Shown: positions 1 through 11,671 of the stretch, one piece after another
Position numbering within the stretch: the first letter of the stretch is position 1
How the letters are laid out: the number at the start of each line of letters is the position of its first letter
Source of the DNA: Hemerocallis citrina
Lineage: Eukaryota > Streptophyta > Magnoliopsida > Asparagales > Asphodelaceae
NCBI GenBank assembly: GCA_017893485.1
Contig: CM030358.1
Location: 147,758,926-147,822,925 of the forward strand
Length of the DNA stretch: 64,000 nucleotides
Reading direction: 5' to 3'
Translations under genes and position numbers: made by a program
Notes under the pieces: generated by a model
Seen by the model: the letters and a program-made list of their open reading frames with translations, nothing else
Databases searched by the model: none
What the model was told of the DNA's origin: nothing

Positions 1-417
1 GCTCCTCTTCCAAAATCCCCGAGACCAAAGTACTTATCGACTTCATGAAGACAAGCATCTTGCGGGGCTATTTTGACCATGAAGGAGGGTGAATCTTCAT
101 CCCACTCCTAAAGAGAAGTTGTAGATCTTCGAACCAGCTTCGAAACGAGGGGTCGCACGCCCCGATCGGACCTCCGTAGCACCGGGAAAGTGGATCTCAA
201 TGCAGCTGCGCCGAATAGCTCGGAAATCCGAGCCGAGCCACTCGCACAAGGGAGAAATCCGAACCGAACTCTTCCCATCCGAGGTAGGATCCAAGCTCTT
301 CCCATCCGAGCCCCAACATCAAAGAGTCCGGTCGGCTAACCGAGCAAGTGCCCATCCGAGCGTCAAACCGGAGAAAACTCACTTTCTCCTCAACATTCGT
401 GTAAGATCTCAATCAGA

Positions 418-2025
418 CGGCTCAGATCATGCCAGCACCACTACACGACAAGATAGCGTTTTCTAGGGAATTGAGCCCGTCTCGAGATTTGTGCCACCAT
501 CCAACGGCCCAGATCGAGCCACGTAGCTCGAATCTACCATCCGAGCTACTGCCCTACCGAGCTGCAAAATGGCCAAAAATTTGCCTCAAAATCCGTGCTC
601 GGATTTGCCGAACAAGAAGCAGCGAGGAAGAAGAAGAAGTCAAAAAATTTATTAAAAAAAAAAAGAGGGAGAAAAAAGGCCGGGTTCGACCCGTTAAGGG
701 ATCCAAACCCGAACCCCTTTACCCTCCTTCTTCTTCCGCTCGTTCCCGCCAAAACAAGAAAAAAAAAACCCCATGCAGCTCTCGTTCCTCCGACGTCGAG
801 CTCCTTTCCTCCGTCGCCGATCTCGACTTGCCACATCCAAAGCTCCACGCCTCTGCCGCCGAGCTCCAGCTCAGGTGACGAGCTTCAACGTTTCCTCGCC
901 GAAACCAAGCTTCGAGCTCGCCACCGCCACAGTCGAGCTCAACTCTCGACCCATCACCAACTGCCTCCGAGCTCCGCCTCCACCGTCGCCAAGCTCTACC
1001 TTCGTCACCTTCGACCTCGTCAGCCTCCAACTCCAATAAGGAGCTCCATCGAGATTCACAGCCGAGCTCCTTTCCTCCATCTTCACCGAAGCTTCCAAAC
1101 CGCCGAGCTCGCCACAGTCAGAGTCGTCCAACGGCGAGCTCCCTCGTTCGCCGCTCGTCCCCTTCCCGAGCTCGACCCAAAACTCCTTCCACCTCGTCGA
1201 GCTCGCCTTCTCCCTCGAAGCGCTCTTCTCCTTCCACGTCGAGCTGTCTCCACATCACCAAATCCACCATCCCTCCAAGCTCCTCAACCACCTCAAAGAG
1301 CTCCGGACGCCACCAACACTGAGCTCCGATGCCAAGCTCACCACTGCATCGAGCTCCATCACCGCCTCGACGAGCTCCGAACTACGCGAGCTCCCTCTCC
1401 ATCGAATCCATGGCCGAGCTCCATTCATTCCAAGCTTCGCCGTCGAGCTCTCCCACAATCGAGCTCCATCACCGCCTCGACGAGCTCCGAAGTGCGCGAG
1501 CTTCGTCTCCATCGATTCCATGGCCAAGCTCCGTTCATTCCAAGCTCCGTCGCCGAGCCCTCCACTTCGCGAGCTCGCCTTGCCACTTCAACGTCACCGA
1601 ACTCCATTGACGCCCTCGGGGACGGAGACGGGGACGGAGTCGGAGTCGGAGGCGTCGTCGAGTCGAAGGATGGGTCGGAGCAACGAAGAAGAAGACACAG
1701 AGCGAAGAACGAAGAAGAAGAGAAAGAAGGAAGTGCGGGGAAAAGAAAGAAAAAAAATGCCACGTGGCATCGCCACGTGGCCTCACACCCGAGGTCGAAG
1801 TCACCCCCGGTCGGCAGCCGAACAAGTCCCTTTCCGATCCTGCAAACGGAGAAAAAAGCCACCGAGCAACTCCAACCGTTGGATCTTCGCGAAAATCGCG
1901 CAAAAATTGATGAACGGCTCAGATCGCGCCACGTCTACACAAAACGACAAATTAACGATTTTTCGAAAAACGTGCCCCCTCGAGATTCGTGCCAGGATCC
2001 GACGGCGCAGAACGCGCCACGTGTC
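418..2025 (+). repeat. Diverged direct duplication, copies at 418-530 and 1912-2025
   Basis: Both copies begin with ACGGCTCAGATC, continue through a CGAGATT(T/C)GTGCCA block and end in a CCA(C)G(T)-rich segment in the same order. The 1.5 kb between them contains the GAGCTC-rich zone, so that zone sits inside a duplicated frame. Confidence 0.55.
770..1620 (+). repeat. GAGCTC-rich low-complexity tract
   Basis: The hexamer GAGCTC or its CGAGCTCC context recurs every 15 to 60 bases, with local longer duplications such as the CATCGAGCTCCATCACCG block near 1345 and 1456. All frames are stop-poor, and the forward one encodes only Ser, Pro, Arg and Leu-rich sequence without a domain. I treat it as a degenerate minisatellite of the retroelement, not as a gene. 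Confidence 0.6.
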
Positions 2026-2425
2026 AGGTATTATTTAATTTAATTAATTTATTTATTTAATTGTTTTTTTTATTTAAAAAATCCGAAAAAATATTTAAAA
2101 AATCGAAAAAAATAATTAAAAATTCTAAAAAATAATTATTAATTCAGAAAAAATATTTTAAAATTCTGGAAAAATAATTATTAAATTAGAATAATTAATT
2201 AATATTTTTGATAATTAATTATTTAATTCGAAAAATGAATAAAAAATTCAAAAAAATGAGAAAAAATTCAGAAAAATCTGGAAAAATCACCAAAAATCTT
2301 GAAAATTCTGAGAATATTTTTGGGTATTTTACAAGCCCAGAATAACACTGTTATACCCCAAGCAAGATCCAAAACTCCTTAAGATCACCGATAAAATCCC
2401 GTACGCCATTAGAACAGTAAAACTA

Positions 2426-2466
2426 CTCCTCAAAGACTGAGAAACTCAGTCTCTAGGAGTGGGGGG
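2426..2466 (+). other. Stem-loop and polypurine tract before the LTR
   Basis: CTCCT and AGACTGAG (2426-2441) pair with CTCAGTCT and AGGAG (2445-2459) around a 3-base loop. The tract AGGAGTGGGGGG (2455-2466) follows, and four bases later the LTR starts with TG. A purine tract in this position primes plus-strand DNA synthesis in LTR elements. Confidence 0.6.
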
Positions 2467-2470
2467 CTCG

Positions 2471-3071
2471 TGAAATGGCTAAAAATAGGATTAAATCGGG
2501 ACCATTCACATCGGAGACGAATCTTAAAGCTCAGGGGTAAAACAGTAATTTCACCTACTAACGGGTCCGAAGCGGGTACTGGGTCTCCTCCTCACAGATC
2601 CAACAACCCGCGAACGGATCCATCTCAACTGGGTACGGGTCCTGACCCGATACAAACCCAGACCAGTAAGAGGAGATCAGGGTCACTGATTTGACTAAAT
2701 CAACGGGCCTGATTTGCAGTTATCCTCTCACCGGGAATTGAGGGATTACATTCCTAATCTGATTATGAGGATTTGATGCCTTATCAGATCACAGGAATCA
2801 CATTCCTAATCTGATCCCAACGGCGACTATAAATACCCCCACCTACCACTGTTACAGGTTAATCACTCTTTTGCCAACTTAAGCTCTTTTTTAATCATCA
2901 CTGGTTACTGACAAGAGCATCGGAGGGTGTGTCGCCGGGATCAACCCCGGTGTTTCGCACTTTCCTTGCAGGTATTCGGCGGGAGTCGGCATCCCAACTC
3001 CGATGAACAGGTTCGGACTCGCTATTCAGGTTTTTCCACGAACCCACAAATTCTATCTGTTTACCCCCACA
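2471..3071 (+). mobile_element. LTR of Tat/Ogre-like Ty3/gypsy element (601 bp)
   Basis: The segment starts TGAAATGG directly after the polypurine tract and ends ACCCCCACA, giving the TG...CA ends of an LTR. A TATA box (2828-2835) and a GC-rich R/U5 block (about 2900-2990) with the hallmark GAGCATCGGAGGGTGTGTCG lie in the expected order. No tRNA primer-binding site follows 3071, consistent with a 3' LTR. The 3' boundary rests on the motif alone, because the partner LTR is outside the window. Confidence 0.6.
2828..2835 (+). promoter_or_regulatory. TATA box of the LTR
   Basis: TATAAATA preceded by a C/G-rich stretch and followed about 30 bases later by a pyrimidine-rich start region. Its position in U3 is where an LTR promoter is expected. 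Confidence 0.6.
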
Positions 3072-3498
3072 CCAGAATTAGCGGTAACAGTCCCCTAAGG
3101 CCAAATCAGCACCGTTTATTATTCGATCGAGCGCCCGTATCCGGGCCAAATCGAATTTTAACCTCTTCTCCAATTCCAAGGCATTTTTAGCGACTCAAAT
3201 CCGTAATTTAGAGATTCCTTCACCCACCTCGTTTGCTTCTTCGACCTCCTCCTTTGGGTCGATATACCAAGTCCACTTCGACTCCATTTCTAACCGGGAC
3301 ATGCTCTCATTGGCGGGTAGCATAGGGTTCGACGTTGACCCTAGTGATTTTGTGGAATATGATTCCATTAGAAGACGAGAGATTTTCAGAGCTTCTGAGT
3401 ACAGCCGTGTTTATGATTATTATTTCCTGGAATATTCGGAGTCTCCATTGCCCTACCAAGCAACAAGCTCTCTTCCATTTTAATATCGTCTTCTCATT

Positions 3499-4420
3499 GT
3501 GATCTAATTTCCATTCAGGAATCTAAAATAGATTCACCTTCCCCGGCCCTCCTTCGAGCCATTGGGGGATCTATCATCTCTAACTGGAATTCCTTTAACG
3601 CCATTGAAACGCGTGGCGGTATCATGTTTGGATTTAAGGAATCCTGCTTCTCCGTTATTTCTGTTCATAGACTTACCTTTTTTCTCATTGTTTGCCTCCA
3701 ATGGTACGAACACAACTGTTCTCTCACAGTCGTATCGGTGTACGGCCCATCTTCTGCCGATCGACGTGTTCTTTTCTGGAATGAATTTAATTCCTTCCTT
3801 AACCAAATTCAAGGTCTTTAGATGTTTTGCGGTGACTTAAACGTCACCAGATTTGCTCATGAAAGATCCAGAAGCGTTTCTCACAATCTGGACTCTTACC
3901 GTTTTAATGAGAGCATTCGTTCGCTGAATCTCTCTGAGCTCCTCCCTAATGGCAGGTCGTCCACTTGGTCAAACATGCATCCTGATCCGACATTGGCCAA
4001 ACTCGATCGCTTCCTAGTTTCCAATGATTAGATTAGCTCCTTCCAAAACTCGTTCTCCTATGTTATGCCAAACTTTTCATCTAATCACGTTCCAATTGCT
4101 CTTCATTCTAACTTCAACTTCTCCAAACTGTTCAAATTCCGATTTGAAAAATTCTGGCTTCAAGGCCAGGTTTTTGTTAATCTTATCACCGATTGCCTCT
4201 CTTCAGTTACGGGGTCCTACGGGCTGGGCCGTATTCTTCTCAAGCTTCATGCTATCAAATATGGATGCAAGATTTGGCGCAAAGAAATATTTTCTTTTGC
4301 TAATGACCTTAAGCAAATCATTCTTTTAGCGATTGAATCCATAGATAAGCTTGAAGAGATCGGCTCCATTTCTGATTTCCTTCGTAATGAAAGGAGCTCC
4401 TGCAAATGAGAATTCGCGTC
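3499..4420 (+). pseudogene. LINE ORF2, endonuclease domain (broken)
   Basis: This is the apurinic-type endonuclease/exonuclease/phosphatase domain that nicks target DNA for target-primed reverse transcription. Visible motifs are IQESK near 3514 (catalytic Glu), SVYGPSS near 3735, CGDLNVTR near 3827 (Asp and Asn pair), and TWSN...LDRFLVS near 3963-4022. Stops at about 3819 and 4029 and at least two frameshifts break it. From about 4065 the linker to the reverse transcriptase is in another frame (SSNHVPI, then FRFEKFWL). Confidence 0.75.
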
Positions 4421-4553
4421 CATCCTTCATTATGATCATATTAAATGGGCCCAGCATGCAAAGGTGTGCTAGCTTAAGGAGGGTGATGGTAATACTGCTT
4501 TCTTCCCCAATTTTGCATCACATTGTCAACGATGTAATCGCATATCCTTCATT

Positions 4554-6473
4554 TTGCATGAAGGCACTGAGTACATTTCTAACTCAGACATTCATTCTAC
4601 CTTTCTTCTTTTTTATAAGAATCTTATCGGATCGTCTCATCCACGATTTGTTCATTTAGATTGGGCCCAACTTTATGGTGTAGAATCACATGATCTGTCT
4701 ATTCTCAAGGCCCCCTTTACTCTCGAAGAAATCAAAACCGCTGTGTTCGCTCTTAAAAGCGATTCAGCGCCTGGACTAGATGGTTTTCCTTCTTTCTTCT
4801 TCCAAAAATTTTGGGATGTTCTCAAGGATGACATCTTTGGTATGTTCATGGACCTTCACTTCGGTAACTTTTTCTTTGACCGTATTAATTACGCCCACAT
4901 CGTTCTCATCCCTAAAATAATCGGGGCGAACTCTGTCTCCAATTTCCGACCTATTAGTCTCCTCAATTCCATGTTCAAGATCATTATGAAAGTGTTGGCG
5001 AACCAACTCAGCCAAGTCGTTTCTCCTTTTATTGATCCTGCCCAGTTGGGTTTTATCAAAGATCGATTTATCCTTGATAGTGTTGCGTTCGCTCAAGAAG
5101 TTATTTCTAACTGTCATAAATCCAACTCTGAGGGTATTATGCTTAAAATGGACTTTGAGAAAGCCTATGATAAAGTGAGTTGGGAGTTCCTCTTAGAAAT
5201 TCTTGTTCACCGAGGATTCGGCCCTAAGTGGATTGCCTGGATTAAGTCCAGCCTTTTTGCTGGTACGTCGTCGTGGTTAATTAATGGCACTGAAGGCAAT
5301 AAATTCAAGTGTAAATGTGGGCTCCATCAAGGGGACCCCATCTCCTCTCTTTTGTTTACACTAGTGGCAGATGTTTTCAGTAAACTGCTTAAAAATGTCG
5401 GGGATGCCAATGCCATCGAAGGCCTTTGTGGATCCCACAGTTTTTGTGGAATTCTCAACCTTCAATACACGGATGACACCATCATCTTCGCGAAACCCAA
5501 CGGGTGTACCTTACGTAACCTTAAACTCCTTTTATACATCTTCGAGAGTGTGTCTGGCCTTTCAATTAATTTCCGTAAATCCTCTATTCTTTGATTGGGT
5601 GGGTCTACCAACCGTCAGATAGAGATTGCCTAATTTTTCAATTGTTCTGTTGCTTCATTTCTGGTTAAGTATCTTGGCATCCCACTGAGATGGGACAAGT
5701 TACATAAATCAGACTGGTTACCGATGATCGATAAAGTTAAGTCCAGACTTAACGTTTGGATTGCAAAGAATCTCTCCCGTGATGGTAGACTGATTCTTAT
5801 TAATGCAGTCCTTTCTTCTGTTCCTCTTTATATGTTGTCATTTTTCTATGTTTCCTCTTGGGTCATCAAGAGGATCGACCAGATCAGAAGTAACTTCTTC
5901 TGGTCAGGTTCAGATGTATATAAAGTCGGCACTCATCTCTGCAGTTGGAAGAAGGTATGCACCTCCAAAGCTGCTGGAGGTTTGGGTATCCTTAACCTTA
6001 GAAATCAAAATCTAGCCTTATTGGCTAAATGGGTATGGAGATTGCTGAAAGAGGACCAATTGTCCTGGGCTTGCTTCATTTCGTATTCCTGCTTTCGACG
6101 ACAGAGAGTATGGGATTTCCGCCCAACCCTTTTCTCTAGAGCGTCCTCCTTCTGGAAGGGTGTGTGGAGGGTCATAGAACCCTTTCACTGTAGCATTATT
6201 CATGTTTGTGCTTTTGGCTCTAATACCAAGTTCTGGACTGATCTTTGGATTGGCAATTTGATGCTCGCCTCAGCTTTTCCGGCTCTCTTCAGTCTAGCTT
6301 CTAATCCTAACGCCTTTGTGTCAGATTACCTGACGACCAACTTCAATAACAGAGTGTGGACCGTACCTTTCACTTATATTCTCCCTCCTTCTCTCCTGTC
6401 TGATTTCACTCACCTCATTTCCCTTTTAAACAGCTATGAGTGGCAACCCAAGGATGACGTCTATTGGCATTGA
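4554..6473 (+). pseudogene. LINE ORF2, reverse transcriptase (broken)
   Basis: The fingers-palm blocks are in order: SAPGLDGFPSFFFQKFW (about 4765), NFRPISLLNS, QLGFIKDRFILD, MDFEKAYDKVSW (about 5148), GLHQGDPISSLLF (about 5320) and YTDD at 5466-5477. The usual second residue of the YADD box is Thr here. A stop at 5592-5594 and a frameshift separate the thumb region, which resumes at 5724 with SRDGRLILINAVLSSVPLYM and AGGLGILNLRNQNLALLAKW. This is an L1-type enzyme, not a retroviral one. It is disrupted and presumably inactive. Confidence 0.85.
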
Positions 6474-6489
6474 ACTAGATCCGGGTTAT

Positions 6490-6954
6490 TCTCGGTGAAA
6501 TCCTTCTAACTTCCTCAATCATGGTGGTGTCAACTCTCCATTCGCAGAAAGCGTCTGGAGTTGTTGTGCACCATTAAAGGCTAAAATTCTTTCTTAGCTA
6601 TCTATTAATAACCGAATCCTTATCGTTGAGATCCTCAACAAGAGGAACTTAGTGATAGGTCAGTTATGTGTGCTATGCCTCCATTGTCACGAATACAGAG
6701 AGCATATGTTCTTACACTGCGACTTTACTCAACAATTATGGCAAATATGTCTTAAGGCATGGCAAGCTCCCTCTCTTCCTTCCTCCTTCATGGATATTTG
6801 GAACTGTCGTTTTGTTAGAAAAAAGTTCCACAAATCTTGGTTCCTGTCTACCATGGCTATAATATGGGTTGTCTGGATGGAGAGAAATAATCGCATCTTC
6901 AACCAATCCTCTAAGCTTACAGACACAATTATAGACGAGTTTTTATTTTTGTGA
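6490..6954 (+). pseudogene. LINE ORF2 C-terminal zinc-binding region
   Basis: The segment around 6652-6740 reads CHEYREHMFLHCDFTQQLW, the CX-H-C pattern typical of the reverse-transcriptase-associated zinc-binding domain (zf-RVT) of plant LINEs. It follows the thumb region after a further frameshift and precedes a Trp-rich stretch ending at the stop near 6952. No RNase H motif could be read. Confidence 0.65.
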
Positions 6955-8326
6955 ATCATTGGCCTTCTTACATTCCTAATGTCAAGGTTCAAAATTTGCA
7001 TCTTTATCTGTTATATGAGGCTTTTCTTTATCTGCGTTCAATTAACTCATAAACTACTCTTGCTTCTATGGTTCTTCCCTAATTCTAGTCGCGTTAACCG
7101 CTTTGTGCAGGGTTGATTTATAGGTGGATATGAATCTAAGTTGTTTTGATGGCTGGACTTTGTTTTTGGGGGAGCTACGGTTTGCTCCCCATAGTTTTGG
7201 CTAAGCTGGTCGTTTATGGGGGCTGGTCGCATCTGTTCAGCGGCCCTTGATGCATCTCATGGAAATGTTTTGTTCTACTCTTTACTTTGCTTCTATTTTG
7301 CGGTATCTGTATATGATTTTGTAACTATATGTTCTACTACTAATGTATCCTGAACTCGTCTCTCAATTCTCTCCTCTCTGTTCGGTTCTATTGTCTTTTT
7401 CAGAGTTGGTTTAGCTAGTTTTGGTTTGTTGCTGTGTTCCATTGTTTATTGTGATGGTGGCTTTAGTGTTCTTGGTAGGGCAGGGATATCCGCTTTCTAT
7501 CTTGCTGCCTGCAGGCTGCTCGTGCTTAGACAGAGTTTTGGAGTTTTGTGCTGTTCTCCCTAGGTCGCTGGCTAGACGGGGTCTGGCATCGACTCCCATT
7601 CTGGCTCAATTGTTTGTTTGTTTGCGTCATGTGGTTCAATTGTCTGCAGCTCATGTTTAACCTGAAGCTTTTTTCTTCGTCGTAGTAATGCAGCTTGTAT
7701 CTCGTTTTTGCGACTTTAGCTGCTACTTATCTCAGTGATATTCTTCTAATGGTCCTCATGATCTATTTGATCGGTTATTTCCTTTCTTGCTGCTTTCGGC
7801 TGGAGGTTTGTTTTATAGAAGGAAGGGATGCCACTCTCTATATGTTAGATCCTGCTGTGGGAATGGGGTTTGTTCTGCCATCTTTTTGGGTTGGTTGGTC
7901 GCTGGCTTCGTGCTCAGTATTGTCCTCGTTTTGAGCTTAGGCCTTTGATTGGCGGCGGACTTGCTGTTCTTCCGCCGTCGCTGCTCTTGTTTCTGACCGG
8001 GCTTGTAGCGTTTGGGACTTCTTCTTGTCGCTGGTGCTGCGCAAAGAATTTCCGCTACTCCAGCTTTAGGTCCAGCTCCTTCCTCCCCGTGCCTTCGTTG
8101 GTCTTCTCTCTTTTGGATGTTGGCACTATTAGATCTTTGGCATTTATTGTTTCCTATTCCCTGTTTGTATCGGCAATGAGTTCCGTTGCCATTTTGTCGA
8201 GTCTCTGTCGGTCTGTGTTTTATTGGTTTTTGCTAATTTTACATCGTGTAAAATTCTATTGTATTTTTACTTCATATCAACATATTGGGTTGGAGTCTTA
8301 GGACTATATCTGTGATATCAAAAAAA
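6955..8326 (+). other. LINE 3' untranslated region and A-run
   Basis: G/T-rich sequence without a conserved domain links the ORF2 stop to the run of eight A's at 8319-8326. Short open frames here (for example near 7421 and 7870) encode only hydrophobic low-complexity peptides and are not believed. Confidence 0.5.
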
Positions 8327-8869
8327 AGGTTAGTTAATCAAAATAAATAAATCTTTGTCACCAGAAAAACTCTAGAGTGAATAAAGTTGAGTATATAAAT
8401 GAAACCTTATTTAAATGTGCAAATGTACAAAATAAAGGTAGGAGCAAAAGTATTGTGCAAATGAACAATTGGCCAAATATAGCGTGAGCTAAATTTAACC
8501 AAGGCCAAAGATAGCGTACGATCAAGTCAAACGATTAATGGATGCACAAAAAATACAACTTGAAGTGGAGAGTATTGATATCCGAAATCCAAAAAATTTT
8601 GGTTTGTTGAAGTTGTGACTTAGAACACAAGTTTACACTTTAAATTAAACTCCCCATTTTAGAAGACAAAATTTGGACTCAATTTCACTTTATAGGATTT
8701 TTTTAGAAAATATTTGCAAATATAGGACACCCTCCAAACTATTTATATAAATAGGACAGTTGGAAGTAATTTTTCAAGAAAGACCCTAACTTTAGGGATA
8801 TTTACGTAACACTAAAACTAAAAATTTACATATCTCACTACCCTATTCAAAAACTGGATATTTCACAGA
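8327..8869. other. AT-rich spacer between LINE and pararetrovirus
   Basis: No gene, RNA or terminal repeat could be recognised. It may include the 5' leader of the pararetrovirus, but no primer-binding site matching the one at 30375 is present. Confidence 0.4.
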
Positions 8870-9118
8870 AAATAAAGATATTAAGATTGAAAAAAATCTT
8901 TCAAAATTTAAAATTATATACATTGATAGAAAATTAACAAAAAAAAACATATTACTAATAGAAAATTTTCAGAATATTTGGTAATAACAAGTAAAATAAC
9001 TAATAAACTACCTAAGGAGATACAAAAAGAGATAGCATACAAAGTATTAGATTACAGAAACGAAAAAGCAAGTTGGTATTACCAACACCTACTAGCATAC
9101 AAAATATTAGGCTAAGTA

Positions 9119-10561
9119 TGGCCAACGGAGCAGTAGGATTAAATCCAAATATAAGACCAGAAATCTATATGATAAGCATACAAGAGTTAGAAGAAGATTG
9201 CAATAGTCCTTAGTTTGTAGAAATTATAAGAAAAGATTTAAAAATTATAAATAAGAACATAAAAGAATTAGGTAGGTATATAACTGATGACACAAAAAAA
9301 GATTTAGGCATAACGGAAGAAGGTATGAAGGAGTTAGAAGCTATAACAAAACTTGATATAAATATTTTAGAAATAGAAGATTTAATGGCAAATCCCAATT
9401 CAGTGGAAGTAAAGGAAGCCTTAAAAAACCTAGATATAACGAATGAAGAAATAAAAATGGATCAAGATAAAGAAAAGATTATAGCAAAACCTACAGAAAC
9501 ACAAACTGACATGTACGAAATCTTAAGGCCACCACTTAACAAAAGACCTTATCAATTGCCATGGAAATGGGAAAAAATAATAATAATAATAATAAGTTAG
9601 GTAGAGACAAAGAAAAAGAAAACCCCCAAAATATGAACCTACAGAACACTACAAAAAAGGAATAGCAGGAAATGGAGAATGGCTAGATCTAGACTGCGTA
9701 AAAGATGTAGATAGAACGATAGAAGAATGGCTAAAGGCCTCACTAATAGTAGGATTTAGGCAAAACCTTTCAGGAAATGCTTTTGAAAAATTTATAGAAG
9801 TAACATTTATAGGAGTAGTAGCAAAATGGTGGAATGGACTAAAGGAAGAAGAAAGAAATAGTATAAGAAAATCAAGACCAATTGATGATAGAGAAACGAA
9901 GGAAACCTCAGCACAACGAACCTTAGGTCTAAAAAAAATAATTACAAATTACGAAATAGCAATAAGAACAGAATTTAGTGTATACGATAAGGAAAACACA
10001 CTATATACAAAAAGAATCAAGCAAGATGGAGACTAAGTAACTTAGAAATATGTGACATGTGTTATTTTGACAACTATGCTTGTGAATTTCGAGAATATTT
10101 TCAAGATAGTTATTATACAAAAGAAGAACAGGGTCCAATTTTTGACTCATTCTTTTTAAAACTACCAGATCCATGGAGTATAAACATATATAGGTGAGAA
10201 AGTGAAACCAGAAGTATACACTTTAAGGTATAGAACACAATTTGTAAAAGATTATAGGGATAAAGTGTGCCTTGATGCTAGAGCAACAGTGAAATACTAT
10301 GGAACATACAAACAAAGAATTTGTTGTGAAGATGCAAGACCGAATTATTGAGGATGTAATAATAACTATAATTATACAAAGAAGAGTAAACACAAATTCC
10401 AAAAATATAAACCAAAATATAGAAGAAAAAAAATTAAGAGATATAAAAAACCCTATAAAAAATATTTTAGAAGAATAAATAAAAACAAAAATAGACAATA
10501 TACGAAAAACCCTAAGAAATGTAATTGTTATATATGTGGAGAGGTAGGACATATATCAGCC
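9119..10561 (+). pseudogene. Pararetroviral coat protein region (broken)
   Basis: From the ATG at 9119 an acidic, helical N-terminal region (to about 9600) leads to a core with the EEWLKAS...GFRQNLSGNAF and VAKWWNGLKEEER blocks (9720-9860). It ends in a strongly Lys/Arg-rich tail (10370-10515) and a zinc knuckle (C-x2-C-x4-H, 10526-10552). In Caulimoviridae this arrangement marks the capsid protein: the basic tail binds nucleic acid. Stops include TAG at 9211, a TAA near 10034 and others. The knuckle's last Cys is missing because the frame slips next to it, near 10561. An open frame without an ATG (8950-9110) precedes it. Confidence 0.7.
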
Positions 10562-11671
10562 CTAAAAGAATGGGAAAAAATGTAAAATACGTAGAAGAAA
10601 TTGAAGAAATGAATAACATAAATTATGAACCCATAGAATATGAGGAAGACTGGTCAGAAATAAGTGAAGATGAAAAAATAATGGTAATGGAAAAAGATAT
10701 TAGAAGCAGTGAATGTGAAATAAAAATGATGACAGAAATAACAGAAATAGGAGAACAATTAGAAAGGGAAGAAAACAATGAAGGAGTAAGGAAAAGAATG
10801 TGCTTTGACATACAAAAATAGGATAAAATAAGAGCAACCAAATTAGATTTAAACCCAAAAGAGATATTTAAACTACCAATATTCGAAAGGAAGAAAAGTA
10901 TCATCATAATAGCCAGGAATAATGAACAACCTATAGGCATTGAACAAGCACAAGGATAAACCATAATCCCATTAATAACTGAAAGAATAATAAGACAAGA
11001 GATGGAAAAAATAAGTGAGAAAACCAGAAAAACGTTAAGACATATACATTTAGGAGCTGTACAAATAATAATAAAAGCCTATTTTAAAGAAGGAATAAAT
11101 ACACCCCTGAAAATATACCTAATGGATAATAGAATAATATATATCAAGTACACAAGTTGCCTTAATAGGAATAGTACAAGAAAACCTAATGTATCAAAAC
11201 GTAAAATTTACAATAAAACCTAATTTCTCTATAAGCATGACAGAAGAAAATAAAAACAAAAGTCTAGTCATGTATCACAAATTATCAGGAATAGAAATGA
11301 TAGAAAAAAACAAAGTTATGAATATACAAATAAGAAACATTTATACTTTCACTAGTAAGCATGAAGTAAAAAATACAAATACACATAATTTTAAAATAGA
11401 ATCGCTATTCAGCAAAATTATAAGATACAAACCAGCAAAAGAAAACCCTGAAATGACTATACCAAATTATATAGAATTCGACTTTAATAAAGTAAAAGAA
11501 ATTGCAAAAGGAAAAGCACCACAAATAATGTTCGGAAATAGATCACTATCAAAAAGAAACAAACAACAAGCATTGAAATTAATACCAATAATAAATACAT
11601 TAGACAACCATAACAATAACCAATTTAAAATAGAAATAGAATATTATGACAATGGGAAATGGAATAAATAA
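10562..11671 (+). pseudogene. Pararetroviral movement protein region (broken)
   Basis: A very acidic linker (10590-10820) is followed by the block HIHLGAVQIIIKAYF near 11038 and PLKIYLMDNR near 11105, the signature core of 30K-type movement proteins, which line plasmodesmata for cell-to-cell spread. The frame slips between 11120 and 11189, then runs open to 11671 with Lys/Asn-rich sequence. In-frame stops at 10819 and 10957 lie between the coat and movement parts, which are otherwise in one frame, so they may once have been one protein. Confidence 0.7.

Larger units (their letters stand above)
1..2470 (+). mobile_element. Internal 3' region of an LTR retrotransposon (Tat/Ogre-like), non-coding
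   Basis: This stretch lies upstream of a hairpin, polypurine tract and LTR, so it is read as the 3' untranslated internal part of a Ty3/gypsy Tat-type element entering from the left edge. No gag, protease, reverse transcriptase or integrase motif is visible. It has three compositional zones: mixed sequence (1-590), a C-rich zone full of GAGCTC (about 770-1620), and an A/T-rich zone (2030-2340). A long ORF at 595-2043 exists only because the zone is GC-rich and stop-poor. Tat elements commonly carry long repeat-rich spacers between pol and the 3' LTR, which is why that reading is preferred. Alternative: part of a much longer LTR. Confidence 0.45.
3072..8326 (+). mobile_element. Decayed L1-type LINE, plus strand
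   Basis: The order endonuclease (about 3499-4030), reverse transcriptase (4554-5594 and on to 6473), C-terminal zinc-finger region (to 6954), long G/T-rich 3' untranslated region and a short A-run (8319-8326) is that of a plant L1-clade non-LTR retrotransposon. The 5' boundary is uncertain: 3072-3490 has short open frames and may be the end of ORF1 or the spacer. Many frameshifts and stops show that it is dead. No convincing target duplication was found. Confidence 0.75.

Noticed and set aside
7421..8301. Hydrophobic ORFs resembling small membrane proteins
   Set aside because: They fall in the LINE 3' untranslated region and the composition alone explains the hydrophobicity.
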